The notes under the pieces were generated by a model, which had not been told where the DNA came from, did no database searches, and was given only the letters and a program-made list of their open reading frames with translations. Made by a program: the position numbers and the translations under genes. 12,819 nucleotides of DNA from an uncultured Bacilli bacterium (GTDB lineage Bacteria; Bacillota_I; Bacilli_A; RF39; UBA660): positions 1-12,819 of the forward strand of contig CAKOJC010000034.1 in NCBI GenBank assembly GCA_934088535.1, given 5' to 3'. Numbering within the stretch: position 1 is the first letter of the stretch; each line of letters starts with the position of its first letter. Positions 1 through 5,314 of the stretch are shown here, one piece after another.

Positions 1-104
1 CGTTAAATATATAACAAACATTTATATTATTAAGAGTTTATTTTTCTTATTTTGTGTATTAAACTCTACAATTAATTCATTAATAAGTTCATTCATGTTT
101 TTTT

Positions 105-206
105 CTAATTTTTTCTATTAGATATATTATTACAACTCACTATCTGTTTTAATATTAATATATCTAACATTAAATTTTCCATTTTCTTTGTTATTCTGTA
201 TGTCAT
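105..206 (-). CDS. possible 33-aa small protein, unrecognised
   Basis: The minus-strand ATG at 206-204 is preceded by an AAAGG ribosome binding site about 9 bases upstream, and the frame stops at TAG 107-105. The product starts MTYRITKKMENLML and is basic, with no motif I recognise. The evidence is only the site plus a short open frame, which is weak in such AT-rich DNA. If real, a small basic protein beside repeats and tRNAs could be an excisionase-like or leftover element gene, but nothing in the sequence proves that. The 12-bp inverted repeat at 118-167 lies inside the frame. Confidence 0.2.
   Translation of the reverse strand: MTYRITKKMENLMLDILILKQIVSCNNISNRKN
118..167. repeat. 12-bp perfect inverted repeat
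   Basis: The arms TTAGATATATTA (118-129) and TAATATATCTAA (156-167) are exact reverse complements separated by 26 bases. No T-run follows on either strand that would make it a standard terminator. Function unknown. Confidence 0.45.
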
Positions 207-246
207 AACTTTTTCCTTTCTTTATTGACTATATCCATCTAATTTA

Positions 247-297
247 GTGCCATAATAATGTGCCATAATTACATCGAGTGCCATATAAAGTGCCATA
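247..297. repeat. four direct GTGCCATA repeats
   Basis: The octamer GTGCCATA occurs at 247-254, 260-267, 278-285 and 290-297, all in the same orientation, starts spaced 13, 18 and 12 bases. Three copies share the preceding A (AGTGCCATA). On the minus strand the motif reads TATGGCAC, usually followed by T. Clustered short direct repeats beside a tRNA 3' end resemble arm-type binding sites of tyrosine integrases; that reading is inference. Confidence 0.7.
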
Positions 298-348
298 AAA
301 TTTAATGCTTTATAATAAGTTATGATATTTTATAATACTTTTAATATA

Positions 349-389
349 AATTAAAAACACGCATAAATACTGGCTTTATAGCGTGTTTT
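349..389 (-). terminator. Rho-independent terminator of the tRNA array
   Basis: AAAACACGC (354-362) pairs with GCGTGTTTT (381-389), with an inner ATAAA/TTTAT stem (363-367/375-379), a bulged A380 and a 7-base loop. In minus-strand orientation the stem is followed by a T-rich tail. It starts 14 bases after the 3' CCA of tRNA-Thr, so it ends the tRNA transcript. Confidence 0.75.
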
Positions 390-402
390 CTAATAATCAT
401 TA

Positions 403-478
403 TGGTGCTGAAAGTAGGAATTGAACCCACAACCTACTGATTACGATTCAGTTGCTCTACCAGTTGAGCTATTTCAGC
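403..478 (-). tRNA. tRNA-Thr(CGT)
   Basis: The minus-strand cloverleaf has acceptor arms GCTGAAA/TTTCAGC, anticodon stem ACTGA/TCAGT, and a seven-base anticodon loop giving anticodon CGT, which reads the threonine codon ACG. The T stem is GTGGG/CCTAC with loop TTCAATT, and the 3' CCA is encoded (405-403). It lies 2 bases after tRNA-Gln, so the two are cotranscribed. It is the C34 isoacceptor for a codon that is uncommon in such an AT-rich genome. Confidence 0.95.
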
Positions 479-480
479 AT

Positions 481-554
481 TGGTTGCCTCAATAGGATTC
501 GAACCTATGATGCTGGAGTCAGAGTCCAGAGCCTTACCACTTGGCCATGAGGCA
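481..554 (-). tRNA. tRNA-Gln(CTG)
   Basis: The minus-strand cloverleaf has acceptor arms TGCCTCA/TGAGGCA, including the U1-A72 pair typical of glutamine tRNAs. The anticodon stem CTGGA/TCCAG encloses anticodon CTG, which reads CAG. The 3' CCA is encoded (483-481). Its 5' end is only 9 bases from the stop codon of the upstream unknown gene, so the mature tRNA must be cut from a transcript that probably also carries that mRNA. Confidence 0.95.
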
Positions 555-563
555 ATATAAGTA

Positions 564-926
564 TTATTCATAAGTAAGCATAATACTTTTCTTAGAATAA
601 ACTAAATCAAGTAATTCTATATTTAAATATATATCATATAAATTCTTATTTTTAGTTAATTTAAAATCAATATCTCCTTTACTAATATCACTTGGTATAT
701 CATTTACTTCATAAATTATTTCTTCAACTGAATCTCTTAAAGTAATTTCATCCTTTATATCTTCAAGTTCATCTTTACTAAGAGAAGTTCTAAGTTCTAA
801 CATTATATCTCCTAAATCTTCAGAACTAGTTTCTATTCTTAAAGTAAACGTACTCATGATACCACTTTCATTTTCCCATAGAATAGTTGTTTTATCAGTT
901 AATCTTTCATTATCAATCTTCAACAT
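564..926 (-). CDS. hypothetical acidic 120-aa protein between tmRNA and tRNAs
   Basis: I do not recognise this protein. It is 120 residues, soluble and rich in Asp, Glu, Ile and Leu, with no signal peptide, membrane segment or cysteine. The central part (about residues 34-75) looks strongly charged and helical, the ends more beta-like. The ATG at 926-924 has only a weak purine stretch (GAAAGTG) upstream. No clear promoter lies in the short gap after the ssrA terminator, so expression by read-through from ssrA is plausible. The stop codon is 9 bases from tRNA-Gln. Base composition matches the neighbours. That it is a real gene is supported by its length in AT-rich DNA and its tight packing between the RNA genes. 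Confidence 0.65.
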   Translation of the reverse strand: MLKIDNERLTDKTTILWENESGIMSTFTLRIETSSEDLGDIMLELRTSLSKDELEDIKDEITLRDSVEEIIYEVNDIPSDISKGDIDFKLTKNKNLYDIYLNIELLDLVYSKKSIMLTYE

Positions 927-940
927 AAATACACACTTTC

Positions 941-964
941 ATTTAAAAAGACTTTTAAAAGTCT
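941..964 (-). terminator. terminator after ssrA
   Basis: The perfect 16-bp palindrome AGACTTTTAAAAGTCT (949-964) is followed, on the minus strand, by TTTTTAAAT. It begins 12 bases after the tmRNA CCA end. The stem is AT-rich, so it may be leaky and allow read-through into the unknown gene and the tRNAs. Confidence 0.6.
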
Positions 965-976
965 AAAATACATATT

Positions 977-1329
977 TGGTGGAGATGAGGAGTAGCGAAC
1001 TCCTGTCCAAGATTCATCCCAGTAGAACATCTACAAGTTTAGTTGGTTTTTAATTTCAAATAATAATGTAGATTGCCAACTTCTCTTATTATTCTAAGTT
1101 TGCTAATTATTCTTTATAAACCACAAACAAATTTATAATATAGCTCACTTTATGACTCCCAACTTAAAACTCGTGAGCAAAAGTTAAAAGTGGAAGCTCC
1201 GTTTTACTTAATTAAGCAAAAGCTGGAGAGAAATTAAAATCGTTTCCGATTATTTTTATTTTTGCATTTAAAGTATGCCTACTACTTGCATTCTACCCAG
1301 ACATAATCCTGTCGAATCAATGCATCCCC
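977..1329 (-). ncRNA. ssrA: tmRNA (transfer-messenger RNA)
   Basis: This RNA rescues stalled ribosomes and adds a degradation tag. The tRNA-like ends pair as GGGGATG (1329-1323) with CATCTCC (987-981), including the G3-U70 pair that marks alanine identity, followed by A and an encoded CCA (979-977). The conserved GATTCGACAGG follows the 5' acceptor strand. The tag reading frame runs from GGA (1247-1245) to TAA (1214-1212) and encodes GNDFNFSPAFA. The resume codon was placed by the match of its upstream AATAATC to E. coli AATAGTC and of GGA AAC GAT to GCA AAC GAC. Length is about 353 bases, normal for the one-piece form. The T loop reads TTCGCTA, lacking the usual A58. Confidence is high for identity and moderate for the exact resume codon. 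Confidence 0.95.
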
Positions 1330-1339
1330 ATATGAACCA

Positions 1340-1348
1340 ATTATATCA
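1340..1348 (-). promoter_or_regulatory. ssrA extended -10 promoter
   Basis: TGATATAAT on the minus strand ends 10 bases before the mature tmRNA 5' end, leaving a few leader bases for RNase P to remove. No good -35 is seen at 17 bases; the TG extension compensates. It diverges from the promoter of the phosphatidyltransferase gene. Confidence 0.7.
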
Positions 1349-1374
1349 TAATATATGTTTTATTACTAGATTTA

Positions 1375-1403
1375 TTGACAAAATACCTATTTTTTCTTAC
1401 AAT
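1375..1403 (+). promoter_or_regulatory. consensus promoter of the phosphatidyltransferase gene
   Basis: TTGACA (1375-1380), a 17-base spacer and TACAAT (1398-1403) form a near-perfect sigma-A promoter. The predicted transcription start is at about 1409-1411, which is the ATG of the gene, so the mRNA should have little or no 5' leader. No ribosome binding site precedes the ATG. Confidence 0.7.
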
Positions 1404-1410
1404 TATAAAT

Positions 1411-2136
1411 ATGAAATATAGTGCATTAAAAATTGTTGAGTTAATAATAGTGAATTTGATAACACTTACTAGACTAGTAGGTGCACTTTTGCTACCAGTT
1501 ATATATATTAAATATGGTGCAAGCATATGCGCTATATGGACAATAGTACTATTTGCAACAGATGCAATTGATGGTTTTTTAGCAAGATCACTAAAAATTT
1601 CTACTTTTTTTGGAAGTGCAATGGATGGAATTAGTGATAAATTATTAAATGCAATATCATTTATTATTCTTGGACTTCAATATAATATCATGTTAACTCC
1701 ATTAATATTAGAATTAGCAATATTCTTAACAATATATTCAACATATAGATTTGGTGGAAACATTCAATCAAGTAAGATAGGAAAAACAAAAACAATAATA
1801 CTAGATGTATGTGTAATATTAAGCTTTGTTTTAATGAGTTTACCAGCTTTAAATATAAATAATATTGTTATAAATCATTTAATTCATAACACCGGTATTT
1901 ACATAGCATTACTAGGTTGTATTATTACTATTTCATGCATAATAACTTTAATGGATTATAATAAAAAGAATAAAAATACTAGAAATAATAAAAAACTTAC
2001 TCATATTAAGTATCAACACAGAATTAAAAAAACTTCAAAAGAAGTAATAAGTGATTTATTTAATACAGAATACTATAGAAAACATAAGAATGAACCAATA
2101 ATGAAACAATTTTATAAAACTAAAGTAGCAAAGTAA
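1411..2136 (+). CDS. CDP-alcohol phosphatidyltransferase (PgsA-like)
   Basis: This membrane enzyme transfers a phosphatidyl group from a CDP-diacylglycerol-type donor to an alcohol; PgsA, making phosphatidylglycerol phosphate, is the likeliest member. The full family motif DG-x2-AR-x8-G-x3-D-x3-D is present: D51, D54-G55, A58-R59, G68, D72 and D76 (241-residue form). About six hydrophobic helices are followed by an unusually long basic cytosolic tail of about 60 residues (from about residue 180). Start: the in-frame TTG at 1375 is itself the -35 box, so it cannot be the start. ATG 1411 coincides with the predicted transcription start. GTG 1450 is an alternative that would give the usual short N-terminus before N-L-I-T. 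Its own terminator follows. Substrate is not proven by sequence. Confidence 0.85.
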   Translation: MKYSALKIVELIIVNLITLTRLVGALLLPVIYIKYGASICAIWTIVLFATDAIDGFLARSLKISTFFGSAMDGISDKLLNAISFIILGLQYNIMLTPLILELAIFLTIYSTYRFGGNIQSSKIGKTKTIILDVCVILSFVLMSLPALNINNIVINHLIHNTGIYIALLGCIITISCIITLMDYNKKNKNTRNNKKLTHIKYQHRIKKTSKEVISDLFNTEYYRKHKNEPIMKQFYKTKVAK

Positions 2137-2155
2137 ATTGCTACTTTTTTCTTTT
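2122..2155 (+). terminator. terminator overlapping the phosphatidyltransferase stop codon
   Basis: AAAGTAGCAA (2122-2131) pairs with TTGCTACTTT (2138-2147), followed by a T-rich tail. The TAA stop (2134-2136) lies in the loop, so the last four codons form the stem. Confidence 0.85.
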
Positions 2156-2171
2156 AATATAAATAAATATA

Positions 2172-2186
2172 TGCTACAATTATAAT
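2172..2186 (+). promoter_or_regulatory. probable promoter of the thioredoxin-like/EIIB-like operon
   Basis: Two overlapping -10 candidates are present: TGCTACAAT (2172-2180, extended) and TATAAT (2181-2186). No clear -35. The ribosome binding site AAGGAAGTG and ATG 2202 follow. Confidence 0.45.
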
Positions 2187-2201
2187 CAAGGAAGTGATTA
2201 A

Positions 2202-2792
2202 ATGAAAAAGAAAATAAGTATATTTCTTATAATCATAATTGCTGTTATGGGTACGATACTTATTTATAAACACTTTGATAAGAAAGAAATAGATAAAAAA
2301 AGTGTTACTAAGTTTTCAGATGAATATGCTTTAGTAGACAAAGATAATGTATTTGTATATTCAAATATTGATGAAATAGTAAATTTACTTGAAAATGGTA
2401 CTGGAATTGTATTTTTAGCTTTTCCAGAATGTCCTTGGTGTCAAAATTATGCTAAATATTTAAATGAAGTAGCAAAAGAAAATAATATCAAAAAAATATA
2501 TTATTTAAATATTAAACATGATAGACAAATAAATTCTAATAAATATACTAAGTTAGTTAAATTACTTGGAGATTATTTATATGCTGATGATAGTGGAGTA
2601 GCTAAAGTATACGCACCTGATCTAACTTTTGTTAAGAACGGTAAAATAATAGCACATGATAATGAAACATCAATAACTACATCAAGTATGAAAATAGAAG
2701 ATTACTGGACAGAAGAAGCTATATTAGAATTTAAAGATAAAATAACGAATTATATAAGAGAATATGATATAACATGTTCTACTTGTAATTAG
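2202..2792 (+). CDS. membrane-anchored thioredoxin-like protein
   Basis: This is an extracytoplasmic thiol-disulfide protein of the thioredoxin fold, similar in layout to bacteriocin-transport accessory proteins (PedC-like), though I do not assign that role. Residues 1-4 are basic, and a single hydrophobic helix at about 5-22 anchors the protein. The active site is CPWC (C77-P78-W79-C80) after a hydrophobic strand (GIVFLAF), and the cis-proline equivalent is P139 before the strand leading to K-N-G. A second CxxC, C192-S-T-C195, ends the protein just before N196. This could relay disulfides to the CPWC pair or bind metal. Ribosome binding site AAGGAAGTG. The next gene follows 12 bases later in the same operon. 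Confidence 0.85.
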   Translation: MKKKISIFLIIIIAVMGTILIYKHFDKKEIDKKSVTKFSDEYALVDKDNVFVYSNIDEIVNLLENGTGIVFLAFPECPWCQNYAKYLNEVAKENNIKKIYYLNIKHDRQINSNKYTKLVKLLGDYLYADDSGVAKVYAPDLTFVKNGKIIAHDNETSITTSSMKIEDYWTEEAILEFKDKITNYIREYDITCSTCN

Positions 2793-2804
2793 GAGGAAAA
2801 TAAA

Positions 2805-3116
2805 ATGTATTGGCAATATTTAGTTATAATATTAATTTTATTATTAATATCACTTGTAATAATTAAAATGAGAAGAAAGGATTTCCACGTAGAAATAAAT
2901 AAACTTATTCAATATTTAGGTGGTAAAGATAATATATTAGATGCTCAAATAAATCTTTCAAGACTAAAAGTAACATTAAAAGATATTTCTATAGTTAATA
3001 AAGAAGGAATACAAAAATTAGGAGCTAAAGGTATAGTAGAAATAGATAATGAACTTAAAATAATACTAGGACCTAATTCAAAACAATTAAAAAAATATAT
3101 GGCTGATTTAAAATAA
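2805..3116 (+). CDS. membrane-anchored EIIB-like domain lacking the phospho-cysteine
   Basis: A single N-terminal helix (about residues 4-21) is followed by K-M-R-R, which places the rest in the cytosol. Residues 30-98 match the PTS glucose-type EIIB domain: a Y-L-G-G-K-D-N-I start, an S-R-L-K-V strand, a V-T-L-K-D segment, L-G-A-K-G, and an L-G-P-N-S-K end. In working EIIB the phosphorylated cysteine precedes x-T-R-L-R; here that position is N50 (N-L-S-R-L-K). It therefore cannot carry phosphate by the usual chemistry and is probably a regulatory or structural relative. Strong AGGAGG site inside the gap after the thioredoxin gene. The operon ends here with its own terminator. Confidence 0.75.
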   Translation: MYWQYLVIILILLLISLVIIKMRRKDFHVEINKLIQYLGGKDNILDAQINLSRLKVTLKDISIVNKEGIQKLGAKGIVEIDNELKIILGPNSKQLKKYMADLK

Positions 3117-3143
3117 AGATATATCATAAAAGTATATCTTTTT
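3115..3143 (+). terminator. terminator after the EIIB-like gene
   Basis: AAAGATATA (3115-3123) pairs with TATATCTTT (3133-3141) around a 9-base loop, with a T-run to 3143. The stem begins within the TAA stop codon (3114-3116). Confidence 0.75.
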
Positions 3144-3178
3144 ACTTGTTAAAAAATTATATCTAAAAGTATAATATT

Positions 3179-3187
3179 TGTTATAAT
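3179..3187 (+). promoter_or_regulatory. pepF extended -10 promoter
   Basis: TGTTATAAT lies 17 bases before ATG 3205; no convincing -35. The implied leader is only about 10 bases, just enough to hold the GAGGT ribosome binding site. Confidence 0.5.
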
Positions 3188-3204
3188 AGTTTTACGAGGT
3201 AATT

Positions 3205-4950
3205 ATGGAAAAATTAGAATGGAATTTAGAAGAATTATTTATTAATACTGAGTCTATGTATAAAGAAATAGAACATATAAAAGAATTATTAAAAGATATA
3301 GAAGTATATAAAAATATTGAATTAGATTCTAAAACTCTATTAGAACTTTTAAATAAAAAATGGAAAATAAAAGAATTGAGTAATAATGTTTTAGTATATG
3401 CTTCCCTTATGTATTATAAAAACGTTAATGATGAAGAATGTATTAAGAATAAAAAAGTTGCTGAAGAATTTAATAACGAAGTTAATGCATTGCTTAAGTT
3501 TATTGATAGGAATATATTAGATTTAGGATTAGAAAAAGTAATTAGTTTTATAAAAGAAAACAAAGATTTAGAAGTATATAAACTATCACTAGATAATCTA
3601 TTTAGATTACAAAGTCATATAGTAGGTGCCGAAGAACAAAATGAAATCAAAGAAAACAATAATCGTATAAATGAAGAATTAAGCAAATATAATAATTTAT
3701 TAAAGAGTATTAAATATGGAACTATAAGTATAGATGGTAAAGATATAGAGTTAACATCTTCTAATTTTGCTAAATATATATCATCAAGAGATAGAGAAAC
3801 AAGAAAACAAACATATTTCAAGGTAAATGAATCTATAAAAGAAAAACTAGATAGTTTTAAAGATATATTGAGTTCCATCTATGGATTTAGAATTAAGAAC
3901 TCTAATATAGAAAAATATAACTCAGTATTAGAAAAAGTATTATTCGAAGAAAATATAAACCCTGTAATTATAGAAAAACTAATAAAGGTAGTAAATGATA
4001 ATATAGACTTAATGTTAAAATATATAAATATTAAATCAAACTTATTAAGTATTGATAAACCACATTTATATGATTTAAATGTTCCTTTAGATAATAATTT
4101 AAAGATAAAATACGATATCGAAGATGCAGAAACTATAGTATTAAACGCATTAGAGCCTTTAGGAGAAGAATACCTAGATATAGTAAATATTCTATTTGAT
4201 GGACACATTGATGCACTACCAAATGAAAATAAACATCAATCAATAACTTTTTCATGGAACACATATTCATTTATGAACTTTAGATCATCATATGTAGATA
4301 TTAAAAATATGATACACGAACTAGGTCATATAGTTAACTATTATTTATCAAAAGAAAAACAACCATTTATATTTGAAGATAGTACAATATTCGTTGGTGA
4401 AACAGCATCTATAATAAATGAAATTCTATTAAATAGATATTTATATAGGAACTCTAAAACTAAAGAAGAAAAAATATTCTATCTAAGTAAAGAAATAGAA
4501 AATTATATAACTTCAGTATTTAGACAAACAATGTATACAGAATTTGAAGATAAACTATATTCTATAAGAGAAAAAGAAGAATTAACAGAAAGTATCTTAT
4601 ATGATAGTTATAAAGAAATAGTATGTAAATACTATAAAGATAGTGTAGAGTATGATGATTTATCATTTATTGAATGGTCAAGACTAGGTCATTTATATAG
4701 ATGGAGTTACTATCCATATAAATATGCGACTGGATTATTAATTGCAAGTACAGTAGTAGATGAACTAGATAAAAAAGAATTAACTAAAGAAGAATATATA
4801 AAATTCTTATCTTCAGGTAGTAATAAATACTCATTAGATTTACTAAAACTACTTAATATAGACTTAATAAATACAAATGTATTAGAAAAGGGATTCAATG
4901 TTATGAAAAGTGACATAGAAGAATTAGAAACACTACTTAAAGAAGAATAA
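3205..4950 (+). CDS. pepF: oligoendopeptidase F-type M3 zinc metallopeptidase
   Basis: This cytosolic enzyme cleaves short peptides. Zinc site: HELGH at 371-375 (H371 and H375 ligands, E372 catalytic), with the third ligand in the GETAS motif (E399), 24 residues downstream as usual for family M3. The N-terminus opens with W-N-L-E-E-L-F, the PepF hallmark. The long helical N-terminal lobe (to about 190) precedes the catalytic domain, and the C-terminal Y-x-Y-K-Y-A-T-G motif that helps bind substrate lies at about 506-513. Length 581 matches the family (about 600). The ribosome binding site GAGGT is close to the ATG. It stands alone, with its own promoter and terminator, converging on the RHH gene. 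No truncation. Confidence 0.95.
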   Translation: MEKLEWNLEELFINTESMYKEIEHIKELLKDIEVYKNIELDSKTLLELLNKKWKIKELSNNVLVYASLMYYKNVNDEECIKNKKVAEEFNNEVNALLKFIDRNILDLGLEKVISFIKENKDLEVYKLSLDNLFRLQSHIVGAEEQNEIKENNNRINEELSKYNNLLKSIKYGTISIDGKDIELTSSNFAKYISSRDRETRKQTYFKVNESIKEKLDSFKDILSSIYGFRIKNSNIEKYNSVLEKVLFEENINPVIIEKLIKVVNDNIDLMLKYINIKSNLLSIDKPHLYDLNVPLDNNLKIKYDIEDAETIVLNALEPLGEEYLDIVNILFDGHIDALPNENKHQSITFSWNTYSFMNFRSSYVDIKNMIHELGHIVNYYLSKEKQPFIFEDSTIFVGETASIINEILLNRYLYRNSKTKEEKIFYLSKEIENYITSVFRQTMYTEFEDKLYSIREKEELTESILYDSYKEIVCKYYKDSVEYDDLSFIEWSRLGHLYRWSYYPYKYATGLLIASTVVDELDKKELTKEEYIKFLSSGSNKYSLDLLKLLNIDLINTNVLEKGFNVMKSDIEELETLLKEE

Positions 4951-4970
4951 CAATTATTCTTCCTTTTTTC
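4942..4970. terminator. shared hairpin between pepF and the RHH gene
   Basis: GAAGAATAA (4942-4950) pairs with TTATTCTTC (4954-4962) around a 3-base loop CAA. A T-run follows on the plus strand. Both stop codons lie in it: pepF TAA 4948-4950 and the opposing gene's TAA 4956-4954. On the minus strand the tail is weak, so it probably works best for pepF. Confidence 0.75.
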
Positions 4971-5154
4971 TTTCAAATTCATTTAGACTTATATTTTTTA
5001 AAGAATATAAAATACATTCGTTAATAATTCTATTAATAGATAAATTTGTTTTAACGGATAATTTTTCTAATTCTCTAAAAGTTGATAATTTCAATCTAAT
5101 AGTTTTCAAAATAGATTTCTCATTATCAAAATTAGGTAATTTAAATTTTTCCAT
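4954..5154 (-). CDS. ribbon-helix-helix DNA-binding protein (CopG/Arc-like)
   Basis: This 66-residue protein matches the RHH fold: beta strand at about 16-23 (L-K-T-I-R-L-K-L), helix A 25-36, turn T-N-L-S, helix B 40-54 (I-N-R-I-I-N-E-C-I-L). The N-S-I turn of many CopG-type proteins is present as L-S-I-N. It would act as a dimer or higher oligomer on short repeats. The ribosome binding site is AAGAGGTG, upstream of ATG 5154. Its promoter region carries a perfect inverted repeat, shared with divergent asnB, so it likely represses itself and perhaps asnB. No toxin gene lies beside it, so it is probably not an antitoxin. The charged tail (E-R-K-K-E-E) ends in the shared terminator. Confidence 0.75.
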   Translation of the reverse strand: MEKFKLPNFDNEKSILKTIRLKLSTFRELEKLSVKTNLSINRIINECILYSLKNISLNEFERKKEE

Positions 5155-5173
5155 TAATACACCTCTTAATAAA

Positions 5174-5179
5174 ATTATA
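5174..5179 (-). promoter_or_regulatory. -10 box of the RHH gene
   Basis: TATAAT on the minus strand, 19 bases before the ATG, with a weak -35 (TTACTA, 5202-5197) at 17 bases. The left arm of the inverted repeat (5185-5194) falls between the two boxes. Confidence 0.5.
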
Positions 5180-5184
5180 TATTA

Positions 5185-5223
5185 GTGTATTACATATAGT
5201 AAGTTACACAAATTGTAATACAC
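5185..5223. promoter_or_regulatory. candidate operator between the RHH gene and asnB
   Basis: The perfect inverted repeat GTGTATTACA (5185-5194) / TGTAATACAC (5214-5223) has a 19-base centre that itself contains the small palindrome GTAAGTTAC (5199-5207). The left arm lies between the boxes of the RHH promoter, the right arm on the likely -35 of asnB (5219-5224). Position and symmetry fit an operator bound by the neighbouring RHH protein. Confidence 0.6.
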
Positions 5224-5238
5224 ATTTTATATCTAGTA

Positions 5239-5247
5239 TGATATAAT
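5239..5247 (+). promoter_or_regulatory. asnB extended -10 promoter
   Basis: TGATATAAT with a weak -35 TACACA (5219-5224) 17 bases upstream of the TATAAT. A second TATAAT lies at 5265-5270. The leader of about 60 bases has no riboswitch or T-box that I can recognise. Confidence 0.6.
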
Positions 5248-5314
5248 CAAGTTAATGATTGTTTTATAATTATGAAGCTAAAAATTTATTGTGTGAAAGT
5301 GTAAGGTGAGGTTT

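Larger units (their letters stand above)
1..246. other. AT-rich flank, no convincing gene
   Basis: This stretch is very AT-rich and holds no long reading frame. On the minus strand it has two tiny ORFs (105-206, listed separately, and 22-96, 24 codons, without a good ribosome binding site) and a 12-bp inverted repeat (118-167). It lies 3' of a tRNA array, a usual location for integrated elements or their remains, but no integrase is visible within the window. Confidence 0.5.

Noticed and set aside
247..297. GTGCCATA repeats as a CRISPR array
   Set aside because: The repeats are 8-9 bases with 4-10 base gaps, far too short, and no cas gene is near.
3615..4208. Minus-strand open frames within pepF
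   Set aside because: They are mirror frames of a well-supported peptidase gene, Ser/Leu/Phe-rich, without ribosome binding sites or motifs.
4954..5154. RHH protein as the antitoxin of a toxin-antitoxin pair
   Set aside because: No small toxin gene lies next to it; its neighbours are pepF (convergent) and asnB (divergent).
5248..5314. T-box or riboswitch in the asnB leader
   Set aside because: The leader is only about 60 bases and has no specifier stem, no conserved T-box sequence and no terminator/antiterminator pair.
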